Below are positions 51,017-62,840 of a stretch of 64,000 nt of DNA, in pieces. A program made the position numbers and the translations under genes. Location: contig OZ025868.1 of NCBI GenBank assembly GCA_964019415.1, forward strand, positions 7,834,649 through 7,898,648, given 5' to 3'. Position 1 is the first letter of the stretch. Every line of letters begins with the position of its first letter. The notes under the pieces were generated by a model. It saw nothing but the letters and a program-made list of their open reading frames with translations. It made no database searches and was not told the DNA's origin. The stretch comes from Ianthella basta. Taxonomy: Eukaryota; Porifera; Demospongiae; Verongiida; Ianthellidae.

Positions 51017-54000
51017 TTACAGGAAAGGATACAATAGTCATGATTAAGGTTATTGCGTATTCAGTCAGGTGACCACAGCTTATACAATTATGTTGTAACC
51101 ATGCATATATAGGTATATAGGAGAAACACATCATATGCTGCCAAACTTGTAAAGTGCAAAGTGCTATATAAAGTAGTTGAAAGTGGTGGTTTGCACTCCT
51201 TATAGAATCAACAAGCTTCATACGGTAAAGTAAGTTGCCTTGCAGGGGAAACACAGCACATAAATGAAACCACAATGTTTATAAAATTGTTGTAGTACAT
51301 ACATGATTAGTTAAGTGACAGCTTGCTCTATAAGCATTACTGAATAAGGACTATAATACCATACATGGTATGTACACTAAGTACTATTACGTATGTGTCT
51401 GATTAGAAACCAGGGCCTCTATTTCCTTTCAAGTATTTTGACACAGCCTATATTTGAGGCCAGCTGCTATTACAACTTGTACAAAATGGCTTTATGGATC
51501 AGAGTGACTCCCGACAAACACAGTTACTGCATGGGCAAGTTCCAACTGGGCACAAACAATTGCACCTGGCCCTTGGGTAATCTCTTTCACGTCCCCTCCG
51601 AGGGAGGGAATGCTGCACTAATCAAGATGCTGTAGCCACTCCAATTTGAACACACATCAGATGCATGCCAACACAAACTAGGACAAGGAGTTAACTCCTT
51701 TCTGTCAGATACAAAAAGCAGAAAGACTGGCAGGAACTTCCACTCTAGTAGGCAATGCTATGCAAAAAGGTCTGGGTACAGTAAACATACAAAGCAGTAA
51801 AATGCAATTGTTGACACTGACTGCCCTGGTCTCAGGCTTAACACTGTGTGCCACAAAGCCAAGGCATGCTGCAGGCTTTGGTGTCGACTGTTCACTTGTG
51901 CTATAATTGCATAAGATGACCCGCTTGCATTACGTTACTGTGCCGTGTACCCCACGGCAGTGAAGATGGTTCACATTCTGAGAAGGTATGAACACATATT
52001 CTGCAATGGTATGTCCATTAATTTAATGTTCAAGAAGAGGAAATGCATTTTTGCAATACACGCATACAATCATAGTCAAGGAAGGTGATGATTAAAAATG
52101 TGCCCATTTATTCAATATGACACCAGCAGTGGTCACAAGATATTATTACACACTGTTATAAATCCTGATGATGATGATTCCGAAATGAACTTATATGATG
52201 CATGTGAAGTGGGCTGGGGATGAGACCACAATGTGACTTGCTATATGAGATACATCTAACAATAAACCATGAAAACACGCAAATAATGAGTCATGTTTCC
52301 GGTAAAGTCGGATTACTGTATCATATGTACCTGTGGTATAGTCCCAACATCCAGGCCAAGTTTGAAAACCCTAGTCCTTCCTGCGCTTCAAACCAGGAAG
52401 AATAGTTACGCTGTCACCATGTTTACAGGTATACTAATGGAAAGGTAAGGATTGTTTTTTCATAAATGCACTGTCAGTGAGTGTATTCATACTTTGAGTG
52501 AGCATATCTCGGGAACAGGAGCAGCTATTGAAGCACAACAAAGTGCAACAGATAGCCCATCAACTGACTCAGTACCACAAACTCAAAATCGACCTTTCGC
52601 TCAGTAGTAGTAACGTTATTTCAGCCACTCTCAAGATGGACCTCCAATGCACATCAGAGATGATGAACACAGCTACTGTGCAAGTCTGAACTGGCAACAG
52701 TCACTCGCACAATAGCACATTGGTAACTTTCTCACCTTCAAACATTGGGAAGGAGTGCTACATTTATGATGTCACTGCAGTCATGCATTACAAATCGGAA
52801 TGCACTACCAGATCTGGCACGTCGACGATGGCACGCCACGGCGCCTGTATGCCGACACCAGCATGTTGTGTGACGGTGTGTTGATGTCAGCTGGGCAGGT
52901 ATGCTGGTATCTGCAACGTCATGTTTGCATGGCATGTGAGTATGCAGGGGGAGCATTAAACAGATTGTACCATTATATAGCATGGAGTGCCTGCAAGTGG
53001 AGCAAACGCTAGTGCACATAGTAAGGGACAGTGCTATGCCTGCATTTTAGTGTATGTAATTAATGGTACCATGTTCAACATACTGGCTAAAGGCATGCAT
53101 GTGCATGGTGGTAATTCATGTACGTACTGAGGATGAGGCTATGCAATGCTGTGGTGTAAAGCTATGTAGATTGTCTGTCTGAAGGAGCATTAGTATTGTA
53201 AAAGGAAAATGTAATATTCATACAGAAACAGTTCAGGCCTCAAAACAGTTGATTTGCAAGTATTGTAGGTAACTATGCAACTGTGCAACTGTGCAACTGT
53301 GTCTTGTAAAGAACATCCTTATACATTATATTGTCAAGATGAATGCCATCATATTGACTCAAAGATCTTTGGTTGGCTGAACTTCCCACGCTTGGCTAAA
53401 CTGATGCCAACAGGAAGTGACGTCACATTCCTGTGGCGGAATAGAAATTTAATACTGTACATTGTCAAGGGCTGCAAGAGTGGTCAAAAATGGCGTCTTG
53501 GTCCATCGAAAAAAGGAAGCGTGCTCTTCGGCTGCAGGGCAGCTAGGTGACCGGCACCCCTCTAAACTTGCGTCACCCCACTCCCTTAACTGGCATGGCG
53601 CGTATCAAGTCCGCCAATGACCAGGAGTGGAAAGACGGTCGATAACTGTAAAAATGGCATGTTGGCCCGCAGAGTACGGACGAAGGACATCTCGCATTTT
53701 GGCCGCAAGGCAGCTAGGCGAACGGCACTCCACTAAGAACCTTGCCCCCGAGTTTCTTAACTGACACGGAGCGTCTCAAGCCGATTCCCTGCAAGGTGCT
53801 GATTTTATGAGGTAACAAACAAACATAAAAATCTGAGATTCGATGCATTATAGTAAGATAACAGACAGATGTGCAAGATAAGCAAGTACGCAAAGACCAT
53901 TGGTTGCAGGTGTTAATAGCTGCGCCCAAAGAGAGGCACTGTGCTGAGAGCACATGCAGCTACATCGGTATATACTAAATAAGCAAATGCCGTCAACGCT

Positions 54001-54507
54001 TTTGGTAATGAGAATTTGGATGAGGATTACAAGGCTGCACTGGCAGATACGTATGTGAGCACTGAACACTTACTAGAGCAGCAAGATCACAAATCTGGAT
54101 TAAGATGATGACTCATAAAGGTCACATTAACGAAACCTCAGAGTCAAGAAGAGGAACATAACTGTATCTCACTGTGACAGTAACTCCACGTTTACCCTAA
54201 CAACGGGATATATTACAAATACCAACTAAAGGTTCATGCAGGATTAGGAATTCCATCCCTTTGTTAATACATCTGCACAAGCCTAGCCAAAGACTTGCTG
54301 ATAAATACACAAGTGTTATTATTAAACAATACACGCTGCAGCATCGGTCACTCTTTCATAAGCTCTGATAATGACATGCGCATGATAACCACTCATGAAA
54401 TCAAAATGAATTAATCTTTCCTAAAGTTGGAAGTGATTAAACGCTGAGTTTAAACAGTTGGTGACTTATACTGAGTTCAAATCAGTTAGTGACTTACACA
54501 CAGATGG
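51017..54507. repeat. Non-coding part of 5.2 kb tandem unit (copy 1)
   Basis: 3.5 kb almost entirely repeated at 56193-59734. Mostly AT-rich; GC-richer islands at 52777-52935 (possible exon before GT-GAGTATG) and 53470-53790 (two degenerate copies of a block starting AAAAATGGC, one unit near 53486, the other near 53650). No gene can be named. Confidence 0.65.
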
Positions 54508-55378
54508 TTACAATTGTGCCAGTGATTCCCTCGTGCCCTTGGTAGCAATATCTTGGCTTGTCACCACCTCTTGCTTCCTGAAACAACAGAACCAGCTTGC
54601 AACCTTCTGACTCAGCTGACCGATAAATATTAACATACAGATGGGTGTGGGATTTAAGGAGAGACTAAACAATGTATATGACACATATATTCCTTCTGCA
54701 AATGCAACAAATCGCTCTGCATCCACAGAAGAAGGAGATACAATTAAAACTGCTAACAAAGAAAGAAGAATCTGAACAAGGACATTCAAAGAATTGCCTA
54801 GCATCAGAAAGAATCCAAATTTAATCATTCCAAGCGTAATTTCACGATTACCATGCAGGAACTGTCGTCTGTCTCACACATAACATAGTCACAATAAGGA
54901 ACACGATTGTCATGATGAATGCCACCACACCAAAAGTTATTATGTAGAGAGATGCATAAACATAAGTGGCAACACCAGTTGGGATAGGCCCACAGGAAAG
55001 ACGGTCCACAAAGTAATTAAACACAACAACATCAGAGAAAACCGGAGAATTCCCGACAAAGGTGATGCCCCACAGAATCACTACAGCAACAATGGAAAGA
55101 TACAAAGCTCTGCGTTTGGTGGCTTTGTCATACTTAACAACCATGTAGGCTGTGACAGCAAATGCAGCCATGAACACTAGTCTACATGCACTACCAAAGA
55201 CTAATACGAACAGAATGATAGTACAGGAAATGTCAGACAGGTTCACCTGTAGTACGAGCCCTGAGATGTGGTATATGGCCAGGCCCAGTGCAACTATGAG
55301 GCAGGAGACCAAGATGCTCCCCATCATTAGCCAAACAACCTTTGCTGTGGAGGACTCCAGTGTCACAGCTCTGAACAC
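54508..55378 (-). pseudogene. GPCR-like receptor, group C, lacking TM1
   Basis: TM2 to TM5 (54848-55378) and TM6 to tail (54508-54828) are in different frames, separated by four extra bases (ACCATGCAGG versus ACCAGG in the intact copies) near 54853. ECL1 has a short deletion (VLQVNLSD versus VLNLAPVDNLSD). At 55378 homology stops in the first intracellular loop (LESSTAK) and a copy of the gene's 3' flank follows. Broken at three points. Confidence 0.85.
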
Positions 55379-55806
55379 TTACTAGAACAGCAAGATGACA
55401 AAGCTGGATTAAGACATTGACTCATAAAGGTCACATTTACGAAACCTCAGAGTCAAGATGAGGAACATAACTGTATCTCACTGTGACAGTAACATTTCAT
55501 GTTTACTCTAACAATGGGATATATTATATATAAATACCAACTAAAGGTTCATGCAGGATTAGGAATTCCATCCCTTTGTTAATACATCTGCACAAGTCTA
55601 GCCAAAGACTTGCTGACAAATACACAAGTGTTATTATTAAACAATACACGCTGCAGCATCGGTCACTCTTTCATAAGCTCTGATAATGACATGTGCATGA
55701 TAACCACTCATGAAATCAAAGTGAATTAATGTTTCCCAAAGCTAGCAGTGATAACGTTGAGTTTAAACAGTTGGTGACTTACACTGAGTTCAAACCAGTT
55801 AGTGAC
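55379..55806. repeat. Copy of group C 3' flank inside the broken gene
   Basis: Begins CTGAACACTTACTAGAACAG and matches 54062-54500 and 59288-59725, the sequence downstream of group C genes. It separates the two receptor pieces, so two adjacent gene copies with complementary deletions are the simplest reading. Confidence 0.75.
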
Positions 55807-55989
55807 TTACAGGCAGATTACAATCATTAGTCGGATAATCATGGCTGTGGAGGACTCCAGTATCACAGCCACCAGAAGGACCACATTCAGAACAGCAACA
55901 GGAAGCACTACCCCAACCAGAAGAATCACATTGAAGACCACGAATTCAGAACCACTCGGTGGCGAAGTGTAGTTGGAGGTGTTATCCAT
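55807..55989 (-). pseudogene. GPCR-like receptor, group C, N-terminus and TM1 only
   Basis: The ATG at 55989 (MDNTSNYTSPPSGSEF) reads through TM1 to SSTAMIIRLM, then joins the last bases before the usual 3' flank (GGCAGATTACAATCATTAG). Everything from TM2 to the tail has been deleted. The promoter-side sequence and pentanucleotide array are intact. Confidence 0.85.
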
Positions 55990-56102
55990 GGTCCTAAGTC
56001 TTCAGAAGTGTCTCTAGTTCTACTGTTTCTTGCCCACGGATCCTGTCTGTATACAGGTCACTCCATAGCTTTCAGCTTTATAAAATTCCCCAACAGTTGA
56101 CC

Positions 56103-56192
56103 TAGTATAGTATAGTATAGTATAGTATAGTATAGTATAGTATAGTATAGTATAGTATAGTATAGTATAGTATAGTATAGTATAGTATAGTA
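56103..56192. repeat. TATAG pentanucleotide microsatellite (copy 2)
   Basis: About 18 pure units; the TGTAG variants of copy 1 are absent. Confidence 0.9.
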
Positions 56193-59100
56193 CAGGAAAG
56201 GATACAATAGCCATGATTAAGGTTATTGTGTATTCAGTCAGGTGACCACAGCTTATACAATTATGTTGTAACCATGCATATATAGGTATATAGGAGCCAA
56301 ACTTGTGAAGTGCTATATAAAATAGTTGAAAGTGGTGGTTTGCACTTTTTAAAGATTCAACAAGCTTCATACAATAAAGTAAGTTGCCTTGCAGGTGAAA
56401 CACAGCACATAAATGAAACCACAATGTATATAAAATTGTTGTAGTACATACACGACTAGTTAATTATAAGTGACAGCTTGCTATATAAGCATTACTGAAT
56501 AAGGACTATAATACCATACATGGTATGTACAGTAAGTACTATTACGTATGTGTCTGATTAGAAACCAGGGCCTCTATTTCCTTTCAAGTATTTTGACACA
56601 GCCTATATTTGAGGCCAGCTGCTATTACAACTTGTACAAAATGGCTTTAAGGATCAGAGTGACTCCCAACAAACACAGTTACTGCATGGGCAAGTTCCAA
56701 CTGGGCACAAACAATTGCACCTGGCCCTTGGGTAATCTCTTTCACGTCCCCTCCACGAGGGAGGGAATGCTGTACTAATCAAGATGCTGTAGCCACTCCA
56801 ATTTGAACACACATCAGATGCATGCCAAGACAAACTGGGACAAGGAGTTAACTCCTTTCTGTCAGATACAAAAAGCAGAAAGACTGGCAGGAACTTCCAC
56901 TCTAGTAGGCAATGCTATGCAAAAAGGTCTGGGTACGGTAAACATACAAAGCAGTAAAATGCAATTGTTGACACCGACTGTCCCGGTCTCAGGTTTAACA
57001 CTGTGTGCCACAAAGCCAAGGCATACTGTAGGCTTTGGTGTCGACTGTTCACTTGTGCTATAATTGCATAAGATGACCTGCTTGCATTACGTTACTGTGC
57101 CATGCACCCCACGGCAGTGAAGATGGTGAACACTCTGAGAAGGTATGAACACATATTCTGCAATGGTATGTCCTTTAATTTAATGTTCAAGAAGAGGAAA
57201 TGTATTTTTTGCAATACACACATACAATAGTCAAGGAGGTTGATGATTAAAATGTGCCCATTTATTCAATGTAACACCAGCAGTGGTCACAAGATATTAG
57301 TACACACTGTTATAAATCCTGATGATGATGATTTCGAAATGAACTTATATGATGCATGTGAAGTGGGCTGGGGATGAGACCACAATGTGACTTGCTTTAT
57401 GAGATACATCTAACAATAAGCCATAATGATGTATGGTAGGTAATATCATACACTATAGCCAAAAAACACGCAAACTATGACTCATGTTTCCGGTAAAGTC
57501 AGATTACTGTATCATACGTACCTGTGGTATAGTCCCAACATCCAGGCCAAGTTTGAAAACCCTAGTCCTTCCTGCGCTTCAAAACCAGGAAGAATAGTTA
57601 CGCTGTCACCATGTTTACAGGTATACTAATGGAAAGGTAAGGATTGTTTTCTCATAAATGCACTGTCAGTGAGTGTATTCGTATTTTGAGTGAGCATATC
57701 TCGGGAACAGGAGCAGCTATTGAAGCACAACAAAGTGCAACAGATAGCCCATCAACTGACTCAGTACCACAAACTCAAAATCGACCTTTCGCTCAGTAGT
57801 AGTAACGTTATTTCAGCCACTCTCAAGATGGGCCTCCAGTGCATATCAGAGGGACTCATGATGAACACAGCTACTGTGCAAGTCTGAACTGGCAACAGTC
57901 ACTCGCACAATAGCACATTGGTAACTTTCTCACCTTCAAACATTGGGAAGGAGTGCTACATTTATGATGTCACTGCAGTCATGCATTACAAATCGGAACA
58001 CACTACCAGATCTGGCACATCGACGATGGCACGCCGCGGCGCCTGTATGCCGACACCAGCATGTTGTGTGACAGTGTGTTGATGTCAGCTGGGCAGGTAT
58101 GCTGGTATCTGCAACGTCATGTTTGCATGGCATGTGAGTATGCAGGGGGGAGGTGAGTATGCAGGGGGGAGGTGAGTATGCAGGGGGAGCATTAAGCAGA
58201 TTGTACCATTATATAGCATGGAGTGCCTGCAAGTGGAGCAAATGCCAGTGCACATAGTAAGGGACAGTGCTATGCCTGCAATTTAGTGTTTGTAATTAAT
58301 GGTACCATGTTCAACATACTGGCTAAAGGCATGCATGTGCATGGTGGTAATTCATGTATGTACTGAGGACGAGGCTGCACAATGCTGTGGTGTAAAGCTA
58401 TGTAGATTGTCTGTCTGAAGGAGCATTAGTATTGTAAATGGAAAATGTAATATTCATACAGAAACAGTTCAGGCCTCAAAACAGTTGATTTGCAAGTATT
58501 GTAGGTAACTATGCAACTGTGTAACTGTGTCTTGTAAAGAACATCTTTATACATTATATTGTCAAGATGAATGCCATCATATTCACTCAAAGATCTTTGG
58601 TTGGCTGAACTTCCCACGCTTGGCTAAACTGATGCCAACAGGAAGTGACGACACATTCCTGGGGCAGAATAGAAATTTAATACTGTACATTGTCAAGGGC
58701 TGCAAGAGTGGTCAAAAATGGCGTCTCGGTCCGCCGAAAAAAGGAAGCGCGCTCTTTGGCTGCAGGGCAGCTAGGTGACCGGCACCCCTCTAAGCTTGCG
58801 TCACCCCACTCCCTTAACTGGCATGGCGCGTATCAAGTCCGCCAATGATCGGTAGTGGAAGGGCCGGTCAATAATTGTAAAAATGGCATGTTGGCCCACG
58901 GAGTACGGACGAAGGACAGCGCACTTTTCGGCCGCAAGGTAGCTAGGCAAACGACACTCCGCTAAGAACCTGGCCTCCGAGTTTCTTAACTGGCACGGAG
59001 CGTCTCAAGCCGATTCCCTGCAAGGTGCCGATTTTATGCGGTAACAAACAAACATAAAAATCCAAGATTCGGTGCATTATAGTAAGATAACAGACAGATG

Positions 59101-59734
59101 TGCAAGATAAGCAAGTACGCAAAGACCATTGGTTGCAGGTGTTAATAGCTGCACCCAAAGAGAGGCACTGTGCTGAGAGCACATGCAGCTACATCGGTAT
59201 ATACTAAATAAGCAAATGCCGTCAACGCTTTTGGTAATGAGAATTTGGATGAGGATTACAAGGCTGCACTGGCAGATACGTATGTGAGCACTGAACACTT
59301 ACTAGAGCAGCAAGATCACAAATCTGGATTAAGACGATGACTCATAAAGGTCACATTTACGAAACCTCAGAGTCAAGATGAGGAACATAACTGTATCTCA
59401 CTGTGACAGTAACTCCACGTTTACCCTAACAATGGGATACATTACAAATACCAACTAAAGGTTCATGCAGGATTAGGAACTCCATCCCTTTGTTAATACA
59501 TCTGCACAAGCCTAGCCAAAGACATGCTGATAAATACACAAATGTTATTATTAAACAATACATGCTGCAGCATTGGTCACTCTTTCATAAGCTCTGATAA
59601 TGACATGTGCATGATAACCACTCATGAAATCAAAGTGATTTAATCTTTCCTAAAGTTAGCAGTGATAACGTTGAGTTTAAACAGTTGGTGACTTATACCG
59701 AGTTCAAACCAGTTAGTGACTTACAGGCAGATGG
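56193..59734. repeat. Non-coding part of 5.2 kb tandem unit (copy 2)
   Basis: Partner of 51017-54507, including the islands (58000-58140 and 58715-59010). Small insertions: about 40 bp near 57425-57465, and a triplicated 19-bp unit at 58135-58188. No gene can be named. Confidence 0.65.
58135..58188. repeat. 19-bp minisatellite, three units
   Basis: GTGAGTATGCAGGGGGGAG repeated; a single unit is present at 52936 in the other copy. Confidence 0.85.
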
Positions 59735-60727
59735 TTACAATTGTGCCAGTGATTCCCTCGTGCCCTTGGTAGCAATATCTTGGCTTGTCACCACCTCTTT
59801 CTTCCTGAAACAACAGAACCAGCTTGCAACCTTCTGCCTCAGCTGACCGATAAATATTAACATACAGATGGGTGTGGGAATTAAGGAGAGACTGAACAAT
59901 GTATATGACACGTATATTCCTTTTTCAAATGCAACAAATCGCTCTGCATCCACAGAAGAAGGAGATACAATTAAAACCGCTAACAAAGAAGGAAAAATCT
60001 GAACAAGGACATTCAAGGAATTGCCTAGCATCAGAAAGAATCCAAATTTAATCATTCCAAGCATAATTTCACGATTACCAGGAACTGTCTTCTGCCTCAC
60101 ATATAACACAGTCACAATAAGGAATACAATTGTCATGATGAATGCCACCACACCAAAAGTTAGTAAGTAGAGGAATGCATAAACGTAAGTGGCAACACCA
60201 GTTGGGATAGGCCCACAGGAAAGACGGTCCACAAAGTGATTGAACACAACAACTTTGGAGAAAACTGGTGAATTCCCGACAAAGCTGATACCCCACAGAA
60301 TCACTACAGCAACAATGGAAAGATACAAAGCTCTGCGTTTGGTGGCTTTGTCATACTTAACAACCATGTAGGCTGTGACAGCAAATGCAGCCATGAACAC
60401 TAGTCTACCTGCACTACCAAAGCCTAATACGAACACAATGATAGTACAGGAGATGTCAGACAGGTTGTCCACAGGTGACAGATTGAGTACGAGCCCTGAG
60501 ATGTGGTACATGACCAGGCCCAGTGCAACTATGAGGCAGGAGACCAAGATGCTCCCCATCATTAGCCGGACAACCTTTGCTGTGGAGGACTCCAGTATCA
60601 CAGCCACCAAAAGGACCACATTCAGAACAGAAACCGGGAGCACTATCCCCACCAGAAGAAGCACGTTGAAAACCACAAATTCAGGTCCACTCAGTGGCGA
60701 TGTGTAGTTTGAAGTTGTGTTATTCAT
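59735..60727 (-). CDS. GPCR-like seven-helix receptor, group C
   Basis: 330 residues from the ATG at 60727 (MNNTTSNYTS, two or three N-glycosylation sites). TM3 and ECL2 cysteines (DISC, RLSC), VVKYDKATKRR after TM3, MIKFGFFLMLGNSL, SLIPTPICMLIF, WFCC after helix 8. Intact; the C-tail (SQDIATKGTRESLAQL) equals that of the broken copy at 54508, so these two are closest relatives there. No pentanucleotide array upstream. Confidence 0.9.
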   Translation of the reverse strand: MNNTTSNYTSPLSGPEFVVFNVLLLVGIVLPVSVLNVVLLVAVILESSTAKVVRLMMGSILVSCLIVALGLVMYHISGLVLNLSPVDNLSDISCTIIVFVLGFGSAGRLVFMAAFAVTAYMVVKYDKATKRRALYLSIVAVVILWGISFVGNSPVFSKVVVFNHFVDRLSCGPIPTGVATYVYAFLYLLTFGVVAFIMTIVFLIVTVLYVRQKTVPGNREIMLGMIKFGFFLMLGNSLNVLVQIFPSLLAVLIVSPSSVDAERFVAFEKGIYVSYTLFSLSLIPTPICMLIFIGQLRQKVASWFCCFRKKEVVTSQDIATKGTRESLAQL

Positions 60728-61847
60728 GGTCCTGATTCTTCCAACGTTTCGCTAGCTCTGTTATTGCCCAACTGCATATACATAAAATTCCCTACAGCTA
60801 ATTCTATAAAGTAGTGAGATCACAAACAGGCAGGCTCTGTAACATGAAAGCATCACTCACAATAGCTATATTCAGGCAGTCATATAGCAGTAACCACAGA
60901 TTCAGTAGCAACTATAGGAAACTACACGCAGGACTGTATAGGAGACACGCACTATTGGTTTGAAGCGCACAACCACTAATTTATATATACTCCCAAATGT
61001 GTGGGGCATCTCCAATTAACAGCTGAATGTGTGGGTGCAAAGTACCACTGGCAACAAAATCTTGAGCAGGACACAACTGTTAATGATAAATCCAATGCAG
61101 GACGTTTTGACCCGGAGTCTTTGTCAACTGCGATCCTGTATGCAATTGACAAAGACCTCTGGGTCGAAACGTCTGCATTTGATTTATCCCCTGCAACAGT
61201 TGCGTCTTGCTCAAGAATAGGTTGCCAGTGGTATCAACGCAACTATGATCCTCTGCAGCATTATTGGTAAATAGCTTGCCTACAGATGCAAATTGTCTTA
61301 CAAGTTGTGATAAAGTGAAACTTAACTAGTACAGTAGATCATACTCAGATACAAGTACATTAAGTAAAATAGCATACCACACATGGCAAGGATGTACAAT
61401 ACAATGTTCTGAGGCAGTAATACTGATTTACTGAAACTTTCCAGAGTAGGAAGGCAACATAAGACATACAGCAGAATCCTGAGTTAGAAGGGCTGTACAT
61501 GAAACCCAAGATTCGCACCATGGGACATACGTAATTTCAGCTTATGCATTGTGACAGTGACATTCCACATTTACCAAATATAGGGTCTCAATATATTGTT
61601 TACATATGATTGCGAACTCCATTCCTTGTTAATACATACGTAAGCAAAAGCACAGCCATATTAAGTGATGACCATAAATAAATGTGTTAATTCGATAAGT
61701 ATTACACCATGTGGCACACTGATCATACTGTAACATTTCCTGAAATAATACATGAAGGCAACTAATTGTGAAACCAGTAAATGTGTATATTATGCTGGCA
61801 GTGATAATGCTGAAGTTCAAATCGGTTGGTCACTTATAGGCAGATGG
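60728..61847. other. Intergenic with inverted repeat
   Basis: Differs from the two 5.2 kb units; AT-rich apart from the hairpin at 61101. An 89-codon open frame at 61001 spans the hairpin and is not supported. Confidence 0.5.
61101..61173. repeat. Inverted repeat, 27-28 bp arms
   Basis: GACGTTTTGACCCGGAGTC... and its imperfect reverse complement ...CTGGGTCGAAACGTC flank an 18 bp spacer. Possibly the end of a mobile element. Confidence 0.65.
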
Positions 61848-62840
61848 TTACACTTGCGTAGATGATTCCTTCGTGTACATTGTGGCAACCCCTTGGTCTG
61901 CCACCACCTCTTGTTTTCTGGAACAACAGAATAAGCTTGCGACCTTCTGTCTCAATCGACTGAAGAATATTAGCATACAGATGGGTGTGGGAATTAAGGA
62001 GAGACTGAACAATGTATATGACACATATATTCCTTCTTCAAATGCAACAAAGCGATCCGCATCCACAGAAGAAGGAGGTACAATTAAAACCGCTAACAAA
62101 GAAGGAAGAATCTGAACTAGGACGTTCAAGGAATTGCCTAGCATCAGAAAGAATCCAAACTTAATCATTCCAACTGCATTTTCTCTGAGACCTGGCACCG
62201 TCCTCTGCCTCACATAGAACACAGTCACACTAAGGAACACAATTGTTGTGATGAATCCCACCACACCAAATGTTATTATGTACAGGGATATGTATGTGTA
62301 AGAGGCAACACCAGTTGGGATAGGCCCACAGGAAAGACGGTCCACAAAGTGGTTAAACACAACAACTTCAGAGAAAAGTGGAGAATTACCTAAAAACGTG
62401 ACACACCACAGAATTGCTACAGCAGCAATTGAAAGATACAAAGCTCTGTGTTTTGTGGCGTTATGATACCTTATAACCATGTAGATCGTGACAGCAAATG
62501 TGGCCATGAACACTAGTCTAGCTGCTCCGCCAAAGCCAACTAGGAACACAATGATGGTACAGGGAAAGTCAGAAAGGTTGTCCACAGGTGACAGATTGAG
62601 TACAAGCCCTGAGATGTGGTACATAGCTAGGCCCAGTGCAACTATGAGGCATGAAATCAAGATGCTCCCCAACATTACCCGTAGCACCTTCACTGTAGAG
62701 GACTCCAGTATCACAGCCACCAGAAGGACCACATTCAGAGCAGAAACCGGGAGCACTATCCCCACCAGAAGAAGCACATTGAAGACCACGAATTCAGGAC
62801 CACTCAGTGGCGATGTATAGTTGGAGGTGGTGTTATCCAT
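61848..62840 (-). CDS. GPCR-like seven-helix receptor, group C
   Basis: 330 residues from the ATG at 62840. NTT and NYT sites; TM3 cysteine in DFPC (S changed to P), ECL2 RLSCGPIP, MVIRYHNATKHRA after TM3 (an arginine where others have lysine), MIKFGFFLMLGNSL, SLIPTPICMLIFF, LFCC after helix 8. The most diverged group C copy, with TM4 CVTFLGNSPLF. Intact single exon. Confidence 0.9.
   Translation of the reverse strand: MDNTTSNYTSPLSGPEFVVFNVLLLVGIVLPVSALNVVLLVAVILESSTVKVLRVMLGSILISCLIVALGLAMYHISGLVLNLSPVDNLSDFPCTIIVFLVGFGGAARLVFMATFAVTIYMVIRYHNATKHRALYLSIAAVAILWCVTFLGNSPLFSEVVVFNHFVDRLSCGPIPTGVASYTYISLYIITFGVVGFITTIVFLSVTVFYVRQRTVPGLRENAVGMIKFGFFLMLGNSLNVLVQILPSLLAVLIVPPSSVDADRFVAFEEGIYVSYTLFSLSLIPTPICMLIFFSRLRQKVASLFCCSRKQEVVADQGVATMYTKESSTQV

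Noticed and set aside
50853..51275. Open frames with Tyr-Thr-Ile-Leu repeats here and at 56020-56424
   Set aside because: Translation of the TATAG array; no protein family implied.
51017..59734. Tandem 5.2 kb units as rDNA or satellite
   Set aside because: Only two units, carrying receptor genes, and no rRNA-like sequence.
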